A stretch of 64,000 bases of DNA. Source: Rosa chinensis (lineage: Eukaryota > Streptophyta > Magnoliopsida > Rosales > Rosaceae). Where the stretch lies: contig NC_037093.1 in the NCBI RefSeq assembly GCF_002994745.2, positions 34,387,884-34,451,883 on the forward strand. Direction: 5' to 3'. Of this stretch, positions 9,116 to 21,596 are shown one piece after another. A program made the position numbers and the translations under genes. The notes under the pieces were generated by a model. It did not search any database. It was not told where the DNA came from and was given only the letters and a program-made list of their open reading frames with translations. The number at the start of each line of letters is the position of its first letter. Position 1 is the stretch's first letter.

Positions 9116-11912
9116 TGATACGCTCGAAATGAGGGTACTCACTTATAATCACAAAACAACAAGAATATACAAGTATGTATCACGAAATCAAAGTGTATTT
9201 GTAAAACAAGTATTTCAATAAAGTCAAACACATAATCCAAATTAGACACAGATTAGGAATACGAGTTACAGTCAAACTAGGTTTTTTTATTGACACAAGG
9301 AATACTAAGTATATACAAAGTAGGAAACCAAATCTAAATAGAAAACAAATTCTAAACTAACACGAATTAGAAATCAAATCAAACACTAAAACAAACACAT
9401 TCATATACAACACAAACACAATAACATGTAAAACATCAAAAACAAAAACCTAAAACAATATTTACGATTTACTTAACACAAGATCAGATTATATTCTTTA
9501 TTATTTATGACTTCAAGTAACCTAAAAAACTAAAACGATTTACACATATACAAGAACACAAAACACAAACAAAGATGGGGGTTTTGAGATTGAAAACGAA
9601 AAATTTCAGACTATTAAGAAACATAAAAAAAATTTATGATGGAAAGATGAATGAATGAAAACTTTGAAAACAATTTATCACCACAATTCAAGCTCAATTT
9701 GTTACACATGCATCCTTAATCCTTTACTAGTTACCATAAAAAGTTATCAACCACGAAACAAAGTTATAAGCAAACAATGTCCCTTATTTTACTTTCCTTT
9801 ACACAATTGCTTCAGCAAAGCACCAAAACAATATATTTCAAAACATGCCTCACACAATCAAAGCAATCATGAAAAAAATCATATTTCGAATCATTAAGTT
9901 CATGTGAAAGTTTGGTTAATAATTATGCAAATCTAAGTACACAAAGCATGTCAATTCAAAGCATAAACAATCTGATTTCGACTCTTGTCCAAAGCCTTTA
10001 CTACTTATTCGAATTAGGGTTACAAAGTATAAACCTAATTACTAGCTCCAATTACATGCAATCACTCTATGTTTCGAACCAAAGAATAAACACATGTAAA
10101 AGATATCAATAACACAAAAATCATATCATCATTCCATGAAATCGCAACACATAAATCGAATATTACATAAAAAAAAGGGTTTCAAAATTGTTCCCAAAAA
10201 TTAGATTATGAACTCATAGTTTTGGTTTTACACAAAGAAAATCGAAAGCAGAATTTCTATCTACAATTACACCTAACCGTGAAGATATTATGATGAAGGT
10301 GGTATGAACAACCCTTGATTACATCCCAAAGATCCACAGAAGCTTTAAGATGGTGGCACAAGGTGGTGATCACGGCAATGGAAGGTGGATGGCACGGCTA
10401 AGCTTCTTGAAGATGTGAAACCTGAAACTAGAGAGAACACAAGTGAGAATATGAAATTATGGAGAAAATGATGAGGCCTTGACGTCAAAAGCTTGTGTAT
10501 ATATAGTGAGATGTCAAGCCTTGAGTCACAATTCGTATCTACTTGCTTTCTCTTAGTTTGTATTGATCCAGGCTTTTCTTTGAATTTTCTGATTGGTTAA
10601 CGCATCATTGGACCAATAAATTAATTCCACATCATTAAAGCTGCATCATAAGTCCAATCTGTGTTCTTCTTGTCTTCCATGAAAGTAGGATGACAAAAGA
10701 ATCCTCTAGAACCCTCTAGTTATCACGGCAACACAAAGTAGAATGCAATCTGGTCTCCTACTTCAACATTGGGCTAAATACTGGTTACTATCCTGTGGTT
10801 TAGGTCCAAAATCAATTCAGTCCCTAGACTTCTAATTTCATCAAAAACACCCCTGTACTTTCAATTTTGATATAATAGGTCCAATTTGTTAATATTTTAT
10901 TATGGGTTCAAGTTATAGTTGGATTATTTGTTGAAAAACTATTTATTTTTAATAGTAAGACTCACTCCTAAATTGACTATGCAGGTCACCTCGACACCAC
11001 ATCATAAAACATAGGCCATATATGAGCTACGTTAACAAGTTAAATAACTCAATTGTAGGAAAACTAACAAATTGGACCTATTATATCAAAACTAAAAGTG
11101 CAAGGGTGTTTTTGATGAAATTCTAAGTTCAGGGACTGAATTGATTTTGGACCCAAACTACAGGGTAGTAATATGTATTTAGCCCTTCAACATTTATTCA
11201 ATATCCAAATTCAATATGTACTCCATGAGATGTTGCACGACACATGACCTTCTAGAAACTTCCAATTCTCACGACAAAAGCAATCAGAGTTCAATCCAGA
11301 ATCCTTGTTGCACATTTATTCCATTTTCCTAATTAATAATGTATTACACAGCCACATACTTTGCACATGACGTCTAGACATCTTCTAGGAGCTTCATGAT
11401 CCTTCTTTGACGTCTCCTGGCTTCCACAGGTCTCTTAGTATCATCAGGACTCCACATGCCAATAGGTTTCCTAGTCCAATAAGGACTTCTTCCACGAAAT
11501 GTTTCTAGATGTTTCCAGAATCTTCTCGAGCAATCCTTGTTCAACAGGGACTCTTTCTGACACTAGGTTTCCTTATCTGACTCGAATTGGGACTCTTGAT
11601 TCAAGTAGAACTCCAAATTTCCGCGACTTAAGAGTTTGAGTCCAAGTCAGTTTCTGATTCCTACTCCAACTGGGATTCATTTTCCTAGTAGGATTGGGAG
11701 AACTTTCATTTCTTTATTTTTCTTCATTTCTGCGCCACTTGTGCCTTGCTTTAGTCATTTCTAGTCTTTGAGACTCCATTTAGCTCCTAAAGTATCTCCA
11801 CAAACATAATGTACCTACAAAACACTAAGTTAATATGATCAAGTTAAAGGAAATTACTTAGCAAAATATAAGGATTTAGACATTATAAACGTCGCATTTT
11901 ATACTCCTATCA
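9116..11912 (-). mobile_element. Solo LTR, 2.8 kb, minus strand, TSD TCTTG
   Basis: Read on the minus strand it begins TGATAGGAGTATAAAATGCG at 11912 and ends GAGCGTATCA at 9116, so it has the TG...CA ends of an LTR. Perfect 5-bp duplications TCTTG lie at 9111-9115 and 11913-11917. No primer-binding site, coding domain or second LTR is present, so it is a solo LTR left by LTR-LTR recombination. A minus-strand TATA-like CTATATATAC lies near 10497-10506. Its ends match those of the solo LTRs at 23622 and 59500, so the three belong to one family; superfamily cannot be set from an LTR alone. It is lengthened by a 415-bp nested MITE. Confidence 0.88.
10771..11185. mobile_element. Mutator-type MITE nested in the solo LTR, TSD TTCAACATT
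   Basis: Terminal inverted repeats of roughly 120 bases begin GGGCTAAATACTGGTTACTA and end with the complement of GGGCTAAATACATATTACTA. Both arms carry TCCAAAATCAATTCAGTCCC and ATATAATAGGTCCAATTTGT. A 9-bp direct repeat TTCAACATT flanks it exactly at 10762-10770 and 11186-11194. Long inverted repeats plus a 9-bp duplication are the signature of Mutator-like elements. It is non-coding and depends on a transposase elsewhere. It inserted after the LTR in which it lies. Confidence 0.9.
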
Positions 11913-11917
11913 TCTTG

Positions 11918-13056
11918 TAGGGTTAAGTTATACGCATTTTTGTGCATTTGTTTAGGTGAATAGAAATAGCTTATGACGCTGCTATTTTTAGTTTGCATTT
12001 CAAATATTAATATTTTGTTGTATCTTTGTTCATGTAGAATTCTTCCCTTTTGCTTGCAGTATTAGATTCTAAAAATCATGTGAGTTTGGGTAGTGAAGCC
12101 TCTATTGACCAAGAGATTATCCGACTGACCAAGAAATGGTGAAATGAAGTCTAGTGCTGAAGGTGGCAAAATAATGCCTTGGTTAGTGTAGTGTGGTAGA
12201 GCTTCACAACAAGAACATCAATGGTGGCCATTTGAAAAATGACAATATCATTACAACATTGACAGTAGTTTTCTAATAGATTTTCACAACTACGGTAGTG
12301 ACCTTTTACAACTATGAAAATAGATTTTAAATAGTTATATCATTGTTGAATCCTGCATACTCTTTGTAACATTGAATATGTTTGCTTTACCAATTGCTGT
12401 AGCATTTTTATTTTGGTATTATCATTTACATATCCATAGTTTTGTTAGTCTCTGAGAATAACTTTCTTAGTCTCTGGAAATAGTTTTTGTTCTGCTTGGT
12501 AGTAGCTTACAAGATTGATGACTAGCTTTTGGCGTTGGTGAGTTGGTGAAAATAGATTTTGGTATTGGTGACAGTAGTTTTTGTAACCTCACCGGAGGTA
12601 ACCGGAAAGTTCACCAAAGACCCTCACCTAAGGTTGCCGAAGATGAGGGGTGTACTGTACCAACTAAAGATGCTCTTAGGTTCAATCCACTAAGCAACAC
12701 CAACTAGTTAAATAGTTATGAAATAGTCTGAAAAATTGAAACTAGAAGATACATTCATTTAGACATCATTCTAGGGAGTATATTGCATTCCTCATGGCCA
12801 GAAAAAAAATATGCTTTACACAACACAATGAAGAATAAAAAATCCATGAGGTGCTTTCAATTGACAGACTAGACATCTCAACTGTGAAGTAGCAGAGTGA
12901 CTCTAAGATACCAAATGCAAAGGGAAGAACATTTCAGAAAGTATAACATACCAACCAAGTACACACAAACAAAAATATTGCTAATCACACTGTCAAGCAA
13001 ATATGTGAAGAAGCATATGGTGGTCTCTCTATTGCGATAGGCCATAGAATGCCACC
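11918..13056. other. Intergenic DNA
   Basis: AT-rich non-coding sequence between the solo LTR and the 3' end of the capping protein gene. The last few hundred bases probably hold the 3' UTR of that minus-strand gene. No domain, RNA gene or clear repeat was found. Confidence 0.55.
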
Positions 13057-16000
13057 TCAGCTGTCAGGCAGTCTCATCACAACTTCAGCTGGTGGTCTTA
13101 GAGTGCAAACCATTTCTTTCGTCTTCCCAAAGTAAACCTGCGATATAGATCGTATAGTAATAGAATTTCAAAATTCCAACCAACTGCACAACTTTTTACC
13201 TCCCAATTGCATGGCTAAAGTGGTAAAAGAACTTGCACAATAGTTCACTACTTTTGAAATATTGTTTTTGACTGTATAACGGGAATGTAGAGAGTTGAAA
13301 TACACACAAAAGAAACCACAGTACCTGATCCAGTGAGTTTCGCAGCTTACTCTCCATTTCTTCTATCATTTTTCCCATATTACACAGATGGCCTTCTTGA
13401 ACTGAGAGCCTCATGTTCATCTACAAAGCCAAACAGAGAAACTAATCATGATATCCCACCCAGGATATACTACAAATAGGCATATGCAAGCAAAGCATTT
13501 TATCTATTTATTTTTCTCTTCAGAAGATGGGAACCTTATCACTTCAAACTCAGCAAAAATCACAAACTGTCCAGAAGAAGTTGATGCGTGACAAACAAGA
13601 TACCAAACCTATAAAATGATGCAAAGCATACAACTCAAAAACTAGCTAACAAAGTAGCTAGTTAAATGATCTCATGCATCCGAAGCATGGAAAACCAATA
13701 GTTTGTTAAGGAAACCAATCATGTGCTGTACTTAAACCTTATCAGCCACACTACTGTGACAGTATAATACAACTAATATTATGATTCTATCCAAGTCACA
13801 TAAATGAAGGCAAAAGAAAAGAAAGTTTTATATTAGCTTCCTTTCAAAGCATTTTCGAACATGTTTTGGCATTTTGATTCCACTTTCTTCCGAATAACCA
13901 AGACAGAGTAAAAGCATTGATAAAACATGGGTTCCTAGTAATGCTTTTGGAATACATGTCACAAAATCATACAACTGCACGAGACTTTTCCCAACTGCTT
14001 CAGGTCCTCAATAGGAGTATATTCTCTACAGCTTATCTTCAATAATTATATTCTTTCCTTTCTCACTACTTCCCCCTGGTTAAATTCTTTCCCACCGTCT
14101 TCCCTTTCCCGGACCTTCCATGTTAGTGCATGTTCAAGGTCTTTAGTCTTTACTGATATGACCAAGAGATCTTACAAGCTACATGTGCAGAAGAAAAATC
14201 CAACCGCTTATTATTTATTTTGGGTTGGGGGAGAGGTTTCTAAAACTCTGTTTTTTTATTTCTATATCATGCACTTCATGGGATGGGTGGGAAGAGAAGA
14301 ATGACATCCGCTATCTTGCGGCCGCCAAGATTTTGCAGCACTGTGATTGGTGTAGATTAAGTTCTATCTCTCAAAAATATCAAAAAAGACTCACTATAGC
14401 ATTAAACTAAAGTCCATTTGCAACTACAAACAGAGCAGCAGTTTCCCGGATAAACAATGCCTTCTCTGAGGAACACTTTTACCACTTACAAGCTCAAGCC
14501 CAACAGAAATTCAGATGGAAGACATACTAATTGCCATTGCATAAATAATAGAAAACTCAGACCCAATGCATCAAGATAAATTTTCTTCAATATATATCAA
14601 AATAACGTAAAAAGTAAAACGAAAGGAGAGCTCTGGCACTGCAGTGAGCAAGGTATGCAATCATTAGTTGAAATAGAATCATATATTTACCTGTCTTCTA
14701 ATTGATCCAGACAAACTGAATGTGCCAGATGATTCATTATCGGTAGTCAAAGATAGCATTACAGTGCTGGTTAAACGGTAATTGGTTGTTCCTTCCTCCT
14801 CTGGACCCACCTATGTAAAACCCAAAGATCCACACCGGATAAGTCAGTAGACAAACATTCTCACATAAAAATATAGTAATAAGTGTGAAAGCAGAGAGAG
14901 GTGTGATCGCATGAATGTCCTCGCCAAAGATCGATATTTTTCCACTATGGAGAATGGACATTACCTCAACAACATGTATAGCATCCCATGCCCCCTCCTG
15001 CAGATAACCTCTCCGACCTTGCCCAGTCTTGGAGCCATCTTCATTGTCAAATATAATAAAAAAATCAGCTAGTACGTATCAAAAAATAAAAACTAAATTA
15101 GCTTTGAAACTGATTTGAGATGGTTCAGGTACTATACCTTTCTTTATTAAAAAGCAGCCTACGAAGCCTTCATTATCATCCTCCCACATATAAACTGACG
15201 AAATGCCACCCTCATAATACCTACCAAATTACCGGTCAATCAAGCAAGTAAATCTTCAGAACGAAGCAAATAAACGATCTATACAGGCTAGAGATTCTAG
15301 TTTTCTTTGAAAATTAGATAACAGAAAAAAAAAAAGAACCAATTAAAAAGTGGTCTTTATTGATACAATTGTACTAATAAAAACAAGAACGAAGTAAGTA
15401 AAGGACCTCACTGGTCACGATAAACGGCAAAGATGTCGTTTGCTTCAATTTCAAGTTGCCTCAACTCCGCCGATGGGAGGCTGCCATCTTCCAACGGTGG
15501 ATGATATACATTTGACCAAGGTGATCTACATACAAATACAGTAATATGAAAAAGAAAAGAAACAAGGTCAGCAGAAACTATGATTGCTACTCACAGAACA
15601 ACAAAAAAAAAAAAAATTGAAAAGAGCTTCTTTAACGAATATGGAATGCTTTAAGCAAAAAGAGTGAAAATGAAGCAATTAGAAAACCAGCGGCTTTGAA
15701 GAACTCCAATTCGGTGAAATCGTTCGGTGTGTAAATCTAATAATTGAAAAAGGTGACATATATAGTTCCATTTCTCGAATCAGTCAAATCTAATCATGGA
15801 TAACAAAGTCAAACTGAAAATCAAAATCAAAATTAAAGGCCAGATCTGTCATCAGACTGTGACTAGTGAATAGTAAATGCATTTCGGATAGGCGAATCGA
15901 ACAAGTGTTGAAATTGATACTCGGCAGTGTTGATTTCACCTGTAGGAGTCTGCATCTCTATTATATTCGCACAAAATGAACTCCTTGCCATACTCGGCAT

Positions 16001-16259
16001 CGCACAAAACCTGTTTACGCCAACAGAAACGCACAATTTCAATTGGAAAAGCGAAGAACCCTAACTGCAAATTCAATTCAATTCGATTGGATTCAATTTG
16101 GGGGGGAAAAAGCAAAGGGAGGGAGAGGACCTGGAGTGGCTGATCGACTTGAGAGAGGAGATCAGAGGAGTGCTGGGGAAGAAGAGAGAGGAGCGCGGAG
16201 AGAGCGGTGTCGATGTGCTTGGGAGGCATTCTTCGCATCAAACCCATCGCTGCTTCCAT
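13057..16259 (-). CDS. CPB: F-actin-capping protein subunit beta, 255 aa
   Basis: Eight minus-strand exons join in frame with GT-AG introns: 16259-16131, 16010-15940, 15525-15412, 15220-15138, 15038-14965, 14810-14691, 13420-13325 and 13137-13057 (768 coding bases including TGA). The protein starts [15 protein letters not shown] and carries CEYNRD at residues 57-62, the plant version of the CapZ-beta signature; further family blocks are [21 protein letters not shown] and RNSLDQVYFGKT, ending [13 protein letters not shown]. Length equals that of plant capping protein beta. It pairs with the alpha subunit to cap actin filament barbed ends in the cytosol, limiting filament growth. A TTG two codons upstream is in frame, but ATG at 16259 fits the family. 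The sixth intron (13421-14690) is the longest. No defects seen. Confidence 0.96.
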
Positions 16260-17480
16260 TTTCAATTTCTTTTTTTTTTTTTTCTCTGTCTCAGTCTCAG
16301 TTATATAAGTTATAACTGTCTGGATTGATTGATATTTATTCTCTGTATTTTAATTCATTCTCTCTGCTTGTTTGGGTTGGATATTTGACAACTCATTCTC
16401 ACAAACAAAAGAGGCGCCTTGTTCTGTCTGATCCGAGTTTCCCTCGCGGGAACTGCTCCAATTACACCTTTTTTATTTATTTATTTTTTTTTTAATCAAA
16501 TTAAGGTGTCAATCCATTACAAATTAATAGAAAGAATCGTATTATGTAATATGTACCCGCTCTATGAAGAGTTCGTCAGAAATGAGTTACTGCTAAGATT
16601 TCTAAAACCCTAGAATCATAAGTAAAGCCGCATTTGATTTTATTCACATTTCTTTTTCAAAGTCCTACCGGTTGATACATTCCAGACAAATAATCTCCGA
16701 TTTCATTGATTTTTTCGGTTTATGGTTTTAATATGTATGGTTCGAATAATTGCAGTTTTTTTTTTTTTTTTTCAATTCAAAAGTACGGTCTTTTGTTTTC
16801 ATTCAATAAGTTCATTTCATTCGTGCATATCAAAAAAGGTTGTAGGTCCAGTATAAGGTTTATTGTAATAAAAGATTAAAGAAATCCATGAAAATCATGA
16901 TAAAGTTTGTCACTAGCAATTGCCATAACTTCATGGATTCTCAAGCTACACTTATGAAGCCATGGTGTAGAGATGATGGTCTGGGTACTAAAGACGTGTG
17001 CTTTCTACGTCGTGCTAGTCTACATGTGGAAAATTGGAGGAAGAAGAAGAAGGAGAAAAGACTCTAAATTCGGCCAAAAGCCTCTCTTTTTTTTTTCTTT
17101 TTTTTTTTGAGGGGAACGGAATCAGGTTCCAAAAGCCTCTTTGAGTGTGGAGAAAGTTGCTTAAATACTCCATTGGGTTAATTGGTCAAAAATTGAACTT
17201 CTACTTAGGATCCAAGGCTCAAAAACAAAAAGAAAAATGCATACATAAAAAGACAAAAATCTAATAAAAATTTGGGTAGAATTTATGGTTAAGAAAAAAA
17301 CTTTGAAAATAGAAGGAAAGGTGAGGGTAAAGTTGTAAGTGAGTTTGGCTTTATTTTGAAATCCTAAGATTGTTCATTTTCATATTCACCAACCTCATGA
17401 TAGATTCATTCACTACTTGATGACTAACTTAGTAACTAATCAGTCTAGCTATATTACTTTTCTGTATGCTTATCCCCAAA
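16260..17480. other. Capping protein promoter side and intergenic DNA
   Basis: Upstream of the capping protein start there is a T18-type run (16270-16283) and a pyrimidine-rich stretch that would lie in the 5' UTR. Farther right are more poly(T) runs (about 16485, 16755, 17088) and no supported gene. Confidence 0.55.
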
Positions 17481-17489
17481 AAGAGAGTC

Positions 17490-18090
17490 AAACTGAGCTT
17501 TGAGATGAACTTGCATACCTGTAGCCCCCAAACAATGCAAGTGATAGGGGGTTTTAACATAATTAATAATTTGAATGAAAAGCTTGGTGGAAACCAAATT
17601 GTTACAAAGTATATGATGAAGTTTTGTAATTTCTACAACAACGAAAGTCTTCTCTTTACGAGCTTTAGGTTTGCCTTTCACCTGGACAAACAAGCATGAA
17701 GATGACACTTTAATGTTTGAAAGACTTGAATAGAGCTTGTGTAAATGCCACTTTCATAATGACTACCCTGAGATTCAATTGGAAAATCTTCCAATTATTG
17801 GCTCAGATCACGGTCCCATTTGCTTAACTTTAAGCAAGAAAGAAAGGAAAAAAGCACGGTCGTTGAACTTTGAGGCTGTGTGGCTCTCATAAGGAATTCA
17901 AACCTATGGTTAATTCCATTTGGGCACAACGCTTAAATGATAATTCCTTTCTAAATTTCATTACAATTACAAGTCAATTTGCTGCTCAAGGCCGCTCCTG
18001 GAGCAAGAATGTTTTCAGAACCCTATTCAGGAAATTAGAAGAACTGCAAGAAAATAGTACTATGATACGGGAAAATTCTACAATGTGTTA
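17490..18090 (+). pseudogene. LINE endonuclease remnant and linker
   Basis: GGFNIINNLNEKLGG near 17540 matches the GDFN block of the exonuclease-endonuclease-phosphatase fold, with the Asp changed to Gly. LPIIGSDHGPICLTL near 17790 is the C-terminal SDH block. The linker continues to KLEELQENSTM near 18050. Several stops and frame changes are present. In intact L1 elements this domain nicks target DNA to prime reverse transcription. Confidence 0.7.
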
Positions 18091-18400
18091 AGTTGTTAAC
18101 GTATGATATGCATACAATTGCCTTAAAAGTGATAAAATGAGTCCTCAAAATAGTAATAGTAGTCCTCAAAGTGGTAAATTTTCTTAGTTACCACATGAGT
18201 CCTCAAAATAGTAATATTAGTCCTCAAAGTGGTAACACTAGTCCTTAAAGTGGTAAATTTTCTTAGTTTACTGTATGAGTCCTCAAAATAGTAATATTAG
18301 TCCTCAAAGTGGTAACACGAGTCCTTAAAGTGGTAAAAATAGTTTATGTATGAGAAATGTTAACATATCATAGCTTTACCCCTATGATACAATAATAACT
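18090..18400. repeat. Insertion with tandem GTCCTCAAA..GTGGTAA units in the LINE
   Basis: Between two LINE segments lies about 310 bp with seven or so degenerate copies of GTCCTCAAARTRGTAA (18139-18345), arranged as larger units of about 90 bp that also contain AAATTTTCTTAGTT. Both edges have related palindromic words, GTTAACGTATGATA near 18096 and GTTAACATATCATA near 18358, so this may be a small transposon with internal tandem repeats. It is not coding. Confidence 0.55.
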
Positions 18401-18401
18401 A

Positions 18402-18753
18402 ATGAATGACCTCATTTCAGTCTATTCAAAGGAGGAGGATTGGCAGAACAGGCGAGAACTCATGCAACATTATAGCAATGAGGAAATTTTTTGGGCTCAA
18501 AGAGCCAAAGCAAACTGGCTCAAACTTGGTGATATAAACACTAAGTTTTTTCAATTCCAAGCAAATGTCAGGAAGAAATCCAACTATGTTCCCAAACTGG
18601 AGGACCATTCTGGAAACTGGGCAACTTTTGAATAGGATATTACCAATATTCTTGTTCAGGACTTCAAGAAGAGATTTCAGCTTGATACTACTGCAAATGT
18701 TAACTCCATTCATGATTTTCTTTCAGTTATTAATCCCTGCATTGATGATAATG
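18402..18753 (+). pseudogene. LINE linker before the RT domain
   Basis: The frame reads SNEEIFWAQRAKANWLKLGD and NTKFFQFQANVRKKSN, the conserved stretch just upstream of plant L1 RT, followed by INPCIDDN at the insertion point. One stop interrupts it (near 18634). The RT continues at 20111 beyond the solo LTR. Confidence 0.75.
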
Positions 18754-18844
18754 TGTTTGAACCTAAATTTGGCAAGACCTACGTGACGTTAAGCCGGGGC
18801 CCACATGAAGCAGGCCCAGGTCATAGTGAGCCATGATATAATAT

Positions 18845-19035
18845 TCAGCCGAGGTCCGGCTCACTTCACTCCAGCCGAGGTCCGGCTCACTTCACCTCAG
18901 CCGAGGCCCGACTCGGCTCACCCCCGCTGAGGTCCGGCTTGCTTCACCTCAGCCTGGTCCTGGTTCACTTCAGCCTGGCTCCCTTTAGCCGAGGTCTAAC
19001 TTGCTTCACCTCAGCAGAGATCCGGCTCACATGAG
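18845..19035 (+). repeat. GC-rich minisatellite in the LTR U3 region
   Basis: About six to eight degenerate units built on CAGCCGAGGTCCGGCTCACTT are repeated head to tail, each with a partly self-complementary core (CCGAGGTCCGG). The position upstream of the LTR TATA box suggests promoter or enhancer repeats like those in the U3 of other plant LTRs. Confidence 0.75.
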
Positions 19036-19362
19036 TCGATTTCTGATTTACTTGTGGTTGAGAAAGTCTTATCCAATACCGTTTCAATTGGCCAGAGACA
19101 CTGATGGTAGGACATTATGAGCAAATAAAAGCTACTGAATGACAAATTCTATGTTCAGAGACATTGCAGCACTAAGTGTGGCCGTTACAAAAATAAGCAT
19201 TGAAGAGCCATGATGGTCTGTTACAAAAATAATCGTTGATGAGTCATGATGGTTGATTGCCAGTTATGAACATCAAAGGAATTTTATTCATAGAATCCAA
19301 TTTGTAATCAATCCAGTCTCACAATTAAAGTTGAGACTATATTTGTTTTATTTATTTTGTAC

Positions 19363-19370
19363 TATAAAAG
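19363..19370 (+). promoter_or_regulatory. TATA box of the 1.35-kb LTR
   Basis: TATAAAAG followed by GGGCC lies about 610 bases from the LTR start. It would place the transcription start, hence the U3/R boundary, near 19395-19400. Confidence 0.6.
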
Positions 19371-20110
19371 GGGCCGTAGACATCTTTGTTACAGGTCCAC
19401 GACCAAAAACACAACAGCTGAATACAATTTCAACATTCTCAAATTCTCGATCGCATCTCTACACTCTATCAATTTACAATATCTCTCGTGAATTATTTTA
19501 CTTACTGGTATTTTTCTTGTCTTTCCTGTACTTTACATTCTTGCAGATTTATTTTGTCGTTCTTTAATTCCTTGCTCATTATTTTATTTTCTCCTACGAT
19601 TGATTTCTTTGCAACTACTCTCCTGCATTTACTTTTTCACAAATCATATTAAGAAAATCATATAAACAAGTGGTTAGGGTTCATGCGTTTCTTCGTCCGT
19701 ACTCATATTGAATCAAGGCATCAGGTAACACCTTATACTTTGATTTTGTTTTTACTGTGACTTGTGAGTATCTGCATCCCATAGATTTATCAATTATTAC
19801 TCGCACTTTCACATTCATTCACTGAGCTGCACAGCACGAACACTCCGGCTAGCAAAGCTGACTCGTGTAAAGTCCCTGCATCCAAGGCAGAGAGAACCCC
19901 GCGGCCGAGATCGATCCTTCCTCGGCCCACAGTTGACTGATTAGAAGTCAGATCAGCGCAAACCCTATAACCTAGATCAAAACCTCGCTCGGCCTCTCGA
20001 CCGCGAGTTGGCACGCCCGCACACATCACCAAGCCAGAAGGACGCGTGTAAGCCAAGAAGACCTCGGCTGAGTGACATGTGGCCGAGACAATTTTTGAGC
20101 GAACATAATG

Positions 20111-20664
20111 ATAATATGCTACTTTTACAACAAATCAAAGATGAAGAAATACTTGATGCTGTCAAATCAATTGGAGCTCTTAAAGCACAAAGACCAGATG
20201 GCCTACACGCATCTTTTTACCAGAACTGTTAGGAAGAAGTAAAAGGTACCTTAATTTCTATGATAAAAAAAAAATGTCTTTAGTGATATTAAGTCTTTAC
20301 ATCTCATTAACCACACCAGCATAACACTTATCCCCAAAGTTGAAAACCCAGAAAAGGTGAACGATTTCAGACCGATTAGTCTGTGCAATGTTTCTTACAA
20401 AATTCTGACTAAAATTCTGATTACAAGGCTCATACCACTTTTACAAAAATGCATATCCAGAAACCAAGGGGCTTTTGCTCCTGGAAGAGCCATACATAAT
20501 AATATCCTCATTGCTCATGAGCTTTTCTCTGACTTCCAAAAAAAGAAAGGCAGTACAGGAGCCTGGCAATTAAGCTTAATTTGGAAAAGGCCTATGACTA
20601 TATCAATTGGTCTTATGTAGAACTTTGCCTCAGGAAGTTTGGTTTTCATGATAATTGGAATAAC
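20111..20664 (+). pseudogene. LINE RT fragment, N-terminal half
   Basis: Reads NMLLLQQIKDEEILDAVKSI, RPDGLHASFYQN, then after a frameshift FRPISLCNVSYKILTK, RNQGAFAPGRAIHNNI and a damaged LIWKRPM block where LxLEKAYD is expected. A stop follows FYQNC near 20229. The fragment ends at the ATAAC target site of the SIRE-like Copia element and resumes at 36724. Confidence 0.8.
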
Positions 20665-21576
20665 TGTAAATACCAGATAGAACAAAATGATTAAGAAAAC
20701 TACTTTGCAATTGTAATATGAACTTTCAATTCAACACCAAGATTGCTAACGCAGTGTAAACCTCTCCACTGAGGAAACTTCACTGCGCGGCTTTTAACGT
20801 AGCCAACACGAGAAAATCAATCCACTATGAATCAACTGAGTTTACAGTATACAAGTAGTGTTGTTCACAACAATCACTTTCACTTAACAAATAGCTAACT
20901 TGTTTTACAACTATTCTAACTCCTAACTCAATTATCACCCCATTCAAATGAGTCAATCTTCCATTCTTCCTTGCACTCAACGTCTCACTGATCTTGAGAA
21001 TGAAATATGCTAGTGATAGAGTATGCAAGGAAAAGAAACATATAACATGTAAAGAGAGTTTTTTAGAAAATGATTTGAGTGAACATATGCAGTACTAATA
21101 TGACAAGTTTTGATCCACAAAAACTCTGCATGATAAAATCAGTTCTGAAACCTTTTATAAAGGAGCAAGACACCCCCTCAATCAAATCTCTTTTTTCATA
21201 TCAATCAAGATAAACAAAGAAAGCTTTTAAAACTAATTTTGATAAAAACTCATTACTTTCTAACTGTTTGCAAATCTAATCTATATTTGATATGCATTTC
21301 AAAAACCTTTTAATGCAGATAAGTATCTCAAATCAACTTAACTGATATGCAAATCAATTTAAATCATGTAAAATGATATGAGATGAATCCCACCTTTAAC
21401 CCAAGATCAGTGATAGTGATTCTCCTTGATTTTCTCTTCATGTTTTCCACATCTCTTTATTTGCCTTGAACCACTGGGAAAGTTGGAGAAGTCTTCTCCT
21501 ATTCCTTTGCAGCCTCCGATCTCCTAGTAGCCTTGGGAAAGTAGGTGTTGAATGGTAATAGCCCAATATACTTACA
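20665..21576 (-). repeat. 3' LTR of the SIRE-like Copia, 912 bp
   Basis: Starts TGTAAATACCAGATAG and ends CAATATACTTACA in plus-strand view. It aligns end to end with the split copy at 30928-30972 plus 35852-36718. Confidence 0.88.
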
Positions 21577-21596
21577 ATCTCCCCCTTTGGGCATTC
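21577..21596 (-). promoter_or_regulatory. Polypurine tract of the SIRE-like Copia
   Basis: The plus strand reads ATCTCCCCCTTTGGGCATTC beside the 3' LTR; on the element's sense strand this is the purine-rich AAAGGGGGAGAT that primes plus-strand DNA synthesis. Confidence 0.75.

Larger units (their letters stand above)
18754..20105 (+). mobile_element. Solo LTR, 1352 bp, TSD TAATG
   Basis: It begins TGTTTGAACC and ends GAGCGAACA, so the outer 7 bases are nearly inverted, and exact duplications TAATG flank it at 18749-18753 and 20106-20110. The left third is GC-rich with a minisatellite; a TATA box and a probable R-U5 region follow. No coding domain or second LTR is seen, so a solo LTR is the simplest reading; a short TRIM-like element is possible. 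Its family differs from the TGATAG... solo LTRs in this window. Confidence 0.8.

Noticed and set aside
9655..10112. Two plus-strand frames of 80 and 66 codons
   Set aside because: They lie antisense within a solo LTR, have low-complexity AT-driven composition and no domain.
13196..13420. 74-codon minus frame as a separate gene
   Set aside because: It is exon 7 of the capping protein beta gene read into its intron.
18139..18345. Repeated units with spacing resembling a CRISPR array
   Set aside because: Units are degenerate, contiguous and lack unique spacers; this is a plant genome and the block is a tandem repeat inside a LINE.
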